DNA of 64,000 nucleotides from Trileptium ribeirensis (Eukaryota > Nematoda > Enoplea > Enoplida > Thoracostomopsidae): assembly GCA_030248225.1 (NCBI GenBank), contig JASANE010028394.1:83193-147192 (forward strand), read 5' to 3'. Shown here piece after piece: positions 59,049 through 64,000 of this stretch. A program made the translations under genes and the position numbers. Position 1 is the stretch's first letter. Each line of letters starts with the position of its first letter. The notes under the pieces were generated by a model. That model had not been told where the DNA came from, ran no database searches, and saw only the letters and a list, made by a program, of their open reading frames with translations.

Positions 59049-62000
59049 CTATGTAGATGAAAGTACTTTCTTTGATCTCAGATTATAGTCATGTGTAGGT
59101 TTAATAGGATCTTTGTGCACCAGAGCCGGTTGGGCAGTCAGATGACCCTCTCCCTGTGTAGCAGGTTCAGCTGCTTGGACATTGTCTTCTGAAACTGGCG
59201 ACTCCTTGCCGTCACTTACGATTTCCTCACCCTCTTCATTTATTTCCGGGGAATTTTTTATCTTCCTTGATAACAAAGGTGGGTCATAAGGACCATAAAA
59301 AGGTTTTATTCGCTCAACATGAACACGTTTTAGTGGTTCCTTTGAATTAGTAATAGATTTCAAAACTACATCTGGTTCTATAATTTCTGAAATTTCATAC
59401 AGTCCTTGCCACTGGTGGGCCAATTTTTTGGTTTTGCCTTGCTTATTAAAAGGGACATGTAGCATTACTTTTTGACCAACCCAATACTCTATTGGTGAGG
59501 CTTTTCGGTCATGAACCTCTTTCATACGAGCTTGTGCTTTCAAGATGTTTTCTCTAGCTATTTCCCAAGCTTGTTTTAAGTACAATTGTATGTCACGGAA
59601 ACAATCTTCTTCGTCTATATAATTAACATTAGAAATAGGGAGGGCTGTGTCAATTGGCAACCTGGGTAATCTCCCATATACCATTTCAAATGGGCTTAAG
59701 CCTGTTGATTCATTTATGCTCACACGATATGCAAAACAAGCAAATGGGACAAACTCGTCCCATGTTCGTTGTGCCACGTCTACATACTGTGATACCATAC
59801 TCATTAAGGTCCTATTGATACGTTCTACAATCCCATTAGTTTGTGGACGATAAGGTGTTGTAAATACTTTTCTAGTACCAGTAAGTTGACATATTTGTTC
59901 CACTAATTGACTTCGAAAATTCGTACCATTATCACTTACAAGTACATAAGGTGCCGAGTGTCGGCACACTATTTCAGTCATGAACAATTTGGCAATAGTT
60001 GTAGCCTTCTGATCTGGGGTGCATATAGCTTCAGGATATTTAGTAAAGCGATCTATGAATATAACGACGTATTTATTACCGTTGTATGTCTGTGGTAGTG
60101 GACCTAACACGTCTACATGATATGTGTGATTAGGTTGAGTCGCTGGAATTGGGTTTAGGGGTGCTTTTGCTCTATAAGGACCAGATTTTCGCTTCGCACA
60201 TTCTAAACAGGACTGAACCCATTTGGTAACATCTCTATACATACCATCCCAATAGTATTTTGAAAGCAATTTTTGATAAGTTTTCGAAATACCAAGATGC
60301 TGTCCTCCGACAACATCATCGTGATGCGCAGACATTACTTCCTCTCGCATGGAAAAAGGGACCACTAGCTGTTCAAGTATAAACCCTTGCTTAAATTTTG
60401 GCATAGGGTAGTGGTGAAAAAGTAACCCATCTTTAATAACAAATCGGGGTCGGACCGCTGCAAAATGAGCCGCAAGTGTAGAGTCGTCAGGGCGTTTATT
60501 ATCTCTCAAATACAATTTTAAAGCCTTTATTTCAGGATCCTGGTCTTGTTTTTCTGAAAACTTTGTTCTCTTCAACTCTTCCTCACTTGTTTTATCTTCT
60601 TCCTGTTGTGATTTATCTGTATGAGTAGTAACCATATATGCAAATTTTATATCTTCATCCTCGATTTGCTCATGTATATCGTGAATTTGTTTGTTTGGTA
60701 ACTGAATGTCGGCGCGAGACAGTGCATCTACGTGTCCCATTTTCTTACCAGCCCTGTGCTCTACAGTAAAGTCAAATTCTGTAAGGGACAACGCCCAACG
60801 CTGTAGGCGTCCTGAAGCATTCTTATTAGTTAACAACCATTTTAAAGCCGAATGGTCTGTTATTATTGTAATTTTCTGACCATAAATATAATTTCGAAAG
60901 TATTTCATGAAATATACCACTGCCAAAGCTTCTAACTCAGTGGCTGTATAATTCCTTTCGGCTTTTTGTAGTAAACGGCTTCCGTACGCTATAGGATGTA
61001 ACTTTTTATCATCATCAGTTTGGGATAAAACGCCACCAATGGCCTTATAACTTGCATCCGTCTCCAGAAAGTAGGGACTAGACGGATCTGCCACACGAAG
61101 AATAGGGGGATTAATTAGTTTATCTTTCAAAATTTCGAAGGCTTTCTGAGCATCACTATTCCATTCAAACTTCTTGAGAGTGCTAGTGAGCTGACTCAAT
61201 GGCTTAGCAATTGAAGCAAAATCTTTTATGAATCTGCGATAATAACTGCAGAAACCGATAAAACTCCTAACCGATGTAATATCATGAGGTACTGGATAAG
61301 ATTTAACAGCTTCAATTTTTTCGGGGTCTGGTCTAAGTCCATCAGCCGAAATAATATGTCCTAGGTAAGGCACTTCATTTCTCAGAAATTTACATTTTCT
61401 AGGTTTTACTTTTAACCCGACATATTTTAATCGTTCAAAAACTTGTCTAAGTCGGTTTAAGTGCTCCTCAAATGTTTCTGAGAATACGCATATGTCGTCT
61501 ATGTATATAAGGCAAATTCTTTCTACTAAACCATGCAAAGTAGCTTCTAACGTTCTCTGGAAGGTAGCTGGTGCGTTACACAACCCGAAAGGCATTTTTG
61601 TGAACTGGTATAACCCCGAAGGCGTTACAAAAGCAGTTTTCTCGATAGAGTCATGGGCCATAGGAATTTGCCAAAATCCAGACAATAAATCCATTACACT
61701 GAAATATTTAGCTTTACCCACACACTCTATTAAATCATTAATATTTGGTAATGGGTAGCAATCTTTCTTAGTAACGGCATTTAATTTTCTGTAATCCACG
61801 CAAAGACGTAATGCGTCACTATCCTTTTTACCCACTAAAACAATAGGACTAGCCCAGGGGCTAGTGGAGGGCTCTATTATTCCGTATTCCAACATTTTGT
61901 TTAGTTCGACATCGACTTTTTCTTTGCGCTGAAAGGGTATGCGATACGGTCGTTGTTTTATCGGGATCGCATCCCCAGTGTGAATACTATGTTGGATAAT

Positions 62001-64000
62001 TGTTATGTTACCATAATCATAATCGTGGTTCGCAAAAATTTCTGAAAATTCAGTGCAAAGATTGATAAATTGTTTCTTCTGCTCCGGAGTAATCTTAGCT
62101 TGTTCTAGATTCAGTTCGCTGAAAAATTTGGGTTCATCCACTTTACAGGTCTCTACGGAAAATACTGCCAACCCATCAGCACTTAAGGGTTCTATTGTTC
62201 CGAGAGGTGTGTTTTGATAAAGTTTTACAGGATAGTGTGACATATTTAATAATCTCACGGGAACATTGAGTTCAATATCATTAGACAGCAAGCTAGAAGG
62301 TGCTTGTAAATCAAAATCGACTCCAAGTTTTTCACTAGGTTCAAAAACCGTATACTTGATGTCTTGATACCCAGTAACCTTACAAGGAATTACTACTTCA
62401 GAACGAGGTGGTATAACAGTGCTTGCGTCTAAGCGTACTGTTTTTGGCAGATGTCCCCCTAGTTGATAGATTATTCCGTCTATTATTAGCTGATTTTTAC
62501 TGTAGTTAATACTAATTGTTCCTAATTGTTGTAAAACATCTACACCGATTACAACTGAATGTGTACAATTGTCAGAAACGAACACATGAAAATCGAAAAC
62601 CCTATTACCTATTCCCAATGCTACTTTGACTGCTCCTTTCATCGGTAAGTCATGTCCCGTTATACCTACAGCCGAAGTCCAAGGGACTGATATTAATTCA
62701 TCTACTGACAATCCTAAACTGTCAAAAGTTTTGCTAGACATTATTGTAATATTGCTGCCGGTGTCCAAAACGCCAGTAAACGTTTTGTCTTGTAGTGTTA
62801 CTTCAATTTCTGATGCTGCTTTGCCAACTGTAAATACTGTTTCAGCAACCTCAGATGATTCTAACTGTTTAACGTTAGTATTATGAAGTTTTCCTCGGCA
62901 AAAAGGCAAATCACATACCTCAACTATATTGTCAGTGTGAGAACTTTGTAGACAGGGTGTAGAACAATGTAACTTAACCCGACGGTTGTCTTCTGTTCCA
63001 CTATGTATACATGGTTTTAAGGATTTCTTTGGATATTGTACTAATTCTATATCTTGTGTATGTTCTTTTTCTCTTTGCTCACGCGACCTTTTGAAACATC
63101 TCATGAACTTTTGAAATTTTTTTCGAATAGAATAGAGGATACACAATAATATACCTAATATAACGGCTGGTATTATGTAACTGGCCTCAACAGGGAAATC
63201 AAAATCATCCTGTGATAAGTACATGAGTTCACGTTTTAATCTCTGGTCAGTTAAATAAGAATTGTACTTGACATCTTCTAACTTACTCCAGGTCGGTGGA
63301 GGTATATCTGAAAAGTTAAACGTGAATTCTCCCATATGTTGCATGAATACTTCAAAATCTTGTACTGGGCGAAAATTCGACATTAACACTTGGTCTCCTA
63401 CAATTATCATTGAAAAGTTCGCATGTGAGAAAAACATAACCCCATGTTCAGGGACTGTTAATTTATCAGCTTTTGTAACTTTACTACCTGGTTGAATTCG
63501 TGTAACATACACAAATTTTTCTGAAGTACGCACTAATATGCCTACTCGCGTGCTTTCTATAATAGTTTCTGGAGAATTTTGTTTAATATCAAAAGTACAA
63601 GAATTTTTAACCGAAGAATTTTTCAAATCATGTAAACAGTGGTCACTCTCACTTGTCGGGAGAGCAGCTCTATCACAGTACCAAAGTCCGGGAGTCTTTT
63701 GACAATTACCTGCCTTAACCTCATAAAAATAACCCTTATTAAGTGTGGTATCATACGTTATATATTGAGGTAATGAAATGCGCAATGTAGTATTAGTATT
63801 CTTGTCGTTAAAACCAACATTGACAACTTTCATAAGCGGGAGAATATTCTTAACCCTTATACGAGGAATTTCTAATATAAGCCCGAATCTAGTATTCATA
63901 ATGTCCATGATAACTGGATAAGCTTTTACAAAATGGTAAAACAGGCTAGGGTCGTGCAAATACACTGAATCATGTAAAGTGGGTTCCTTTTCGACTAATT
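59049..64000 (-). CDS. gypsy polyprotein: envelope-like domain, protease, RT, RNase H, integrase (5' incomplete)
   Basis: The frame is open for more than 1638 codons and continues past the right edge; residues are numbered from the GTG at 63965. Residues 1-255 are extracellular-like, with paired cysteines (C88, C97, C110, C123), several N-glycosylation sites and similarity in layout to the C-terminal half of F-type/errantivirus envelopes. Residues 261-283 are a membrane span followed by a basic tail. Then come a retropepsin (VLDTGSNITI, D401), RT (MDLLSGFWQI, D759; YIDD 821-824), RNase H (ETDAS D970, TDHSA), and an integrase with H1214/1215, H1223, C1253, C1256, D1285, D1345, E1381. A GPY/F-like module (HQWQGLYEI) lies near 1518. 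All pol active sites are intact. Env normally follows pol, so an envelope-like domain in front of the protease is unusual. Confidence 0.9.
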   Translation of the reverse strand, partial: LVEKEPTLHDSVYLHDPSLFYHFVKAYPVIMDIMNTRFGLILEIPRIRVKNILPLMKVVNVGFNDKNTNTTLRISLPQYITYDTTLNKGYFYEVKAGNCQKTPGLWYCDRAALPTSESDHCLHDLKNSSVKNSCTFDIKQNSPETIIESTRVGILVRTSEKFVYVTRIQPGSKVTKADKLTVPEHGVMFFSHANFSMIIVGDQVLMSNFRPVQDFEVFMQHMGEFTFNFSDIPPPTWSKLEDVKYNSYLTDQRLKRELMYLSQDDFDFPVEASYIIPAVILGILLCILYSIRKKFQKFMRCFKRSREQREKEHTQDIELVQYPKKSLKPCIHSGTEDNRRVKLHCSTPCLQSSHTDNIVEVCDLPFCRGKLHNTNVKQLESSEVAETVFTVGKAASEIEVTLQDKTFTGVLDTGSNITIMSSKTFDSLGLSVDELISVPWTSAVGITGHDLPMKGAVKVALGIGNRVFDFHVFVSDNCTHSVVIGVDVLQQLGTISINYSKNQLIIDGIIYQLGGHLPKTVRLDASTVIPPRSEVVIPCKVTGYQDIKYTVFEPSEKLGVDFDLQAPSSLLSNDIELNVPVRLLNMSHYPVKLYQNTPLGTIEPLSADGLAVFSVETCKVDEPKFFSELNLEQAKITPEQKKQFINLCTEFSEIFANHDYDYGNITIIQHSIHTGDAIPIKQRPYRIPFQRKEKVDVELNKMLEYGIIEPSTSPWASPIVLVGKKDSDALRLCVDYRKLNAVTKKDCYPLPNINDLIECVGKAKYFSVMDLLSGFWQIPMAHDSIEKTAFVTPSGLYQFTKMPFGLCNAPATFQRTLEATLHGLVERICLIYIDDICVFSETFEEHLNRLRQVFERLKYVGLKVKPRKCKFLRNEVPYLGHIISADGLRPDPEKIEAVKSYPVPHDITSVRSFIGFCSYYRRFIKDFASIAKPLSQLTSTLKKFEWNSDAQKAFEILKDKLINPPILRVADPSSPYFLETDASYKAIGGVLSQTDDDKKLHPIAYGSRLLQKAERNYTATELEALAVVYFMKYFRNYIYGQKITIITDHSALKWLLTNKNASGRLQRWALSLTEFDFTVEHRAGKKMGHVDALSRADIQLPNKQIHDIHEQIEDEDIKFAYMVTTHTDKSQQEEDKTSEEELKRTKFSEKQDQDPEIKALKLYLRDNKRPDDSTLAAHFAAVRPRFVIKDGLLFHHYPMPKFKQGFILEQLVVPFSMREEVMSAHHDDVVGGQHLGISKTYQKLLSKYYWDGMYRDVTKWVQSCLECAKRKSGPYRAKAPLNPIPATQPNHTYHVDVLGPLPQTYNGNKYVVIFIDRFTKYPEAICTPDQKATTIAKLFMTEIVCRHSAPYVLVSDNGTNFRSQLVEQICQLTGTRKVFTTPYRPQTNGIVERINRTLMSMVSQYVDVAQRTWDEFVPFACFAYRVSINESTGLSPFEMVYGRLPRLPIDTALPISNVNYIDEEDCFRDIQLYLKQAWEIARENILKAQARMKEVHDRKASPIEYWVGQKVMLHVPFNKQGKTKKLAHQWQGLYEISEIIEPDVVLKSITNSKEPLKRVHVERIKPFYGPYDPPLLSRKIKNSPEINEEGEEIVSDGKESPVSEDNVQAAEPATQGEGHLTAQPALVHKDPIKPTHDYNLRSKKVLSST

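Overview
This is a repeat-dominated stretch of an animal nuclear genome, most likely an invertebrate. The evidence is three Ty3/gypsy (Metaviridae) LTR elements of different age, two carrying errantivirus-like (F-type) envelope sequence, a Penelope-like element with a GIY-YIG nuclease, Helitron/HINE-like elements, tRNA-like SINE heads and AT-rich DNA without operon structure. I see no convincing host gene and cannot name the species.

Layout. 1-2.4 kb: minus-strand start of a degenerate LTR element cut by the window edge, with spaced CCGGACGG repeats. 2.95-24.7 kb: one giant minus-strand gypsy element of about 21.7 kb. Its two long direct repeats (2955-6799 and 21198-24695) behave as 3.5-3.9 kb LTRs. 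Inside, in transcription order, are a small basic leader ORF, gag-protease, pol (RT, RNase H, integrase and a C-terminal PHD finger), and a 1591-codon third ORF with a DEDDy 3'-5' exonuclease-like domain, tandem AN1/B-box-like zinc clusters, a coiled coil and a unique C-terminal domain. Gag and pol are joined by a TAATG stop-start. A splice donor at the end of the leader ORF is phase-compatible with acceptors before both gag and ORF3, and ORF3 has no ATG at its beginning. I consider this element the most interesting object in the window.

24.7-28 kb: no recognisable gene. 28-36.8 kb: a decayed plus-strand errantivirus-like element (gag, protease, RT, RNase H, integrase, env) interrupted between gag and protease by a tRNA-like sequence, an unidentified coding-like block and a broken NADAR domain. 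36.7-37.1 kb: a direct duplication. 37.1-45.5 kb: AT-rich non-coding DNA. 45.5-46.8 kb: a 5'-truncated Penelope-like element, head-to-head with an oppositely oriented N-terminal-like fragment, with a perfect 14-bp hairpin at the junction. 47.9-50 kb: a 65-bp satellite and two Helitron/HINE-like elements, one inserted precisely inside a satellite unit. 50-58.8 kb: non-coding DNA with two tRNA-like SINE heads, a duplicated promoter/LTR-like block and a hairpin-bearing minisatellite. 59.0-64.0 kb: a third gypsy polyprotein on the minus strand, intact and open at the right edge, in which an envelope-like ectodomain plus membrane anchor lies upstream of protease-RT-RNase H-integrase in one frame.

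Several A/C-only tracts inside the giant LTRs look like consensus or gap-fill errors, so the outer left boundary of the giant element and its target-site duplication cannot be read.
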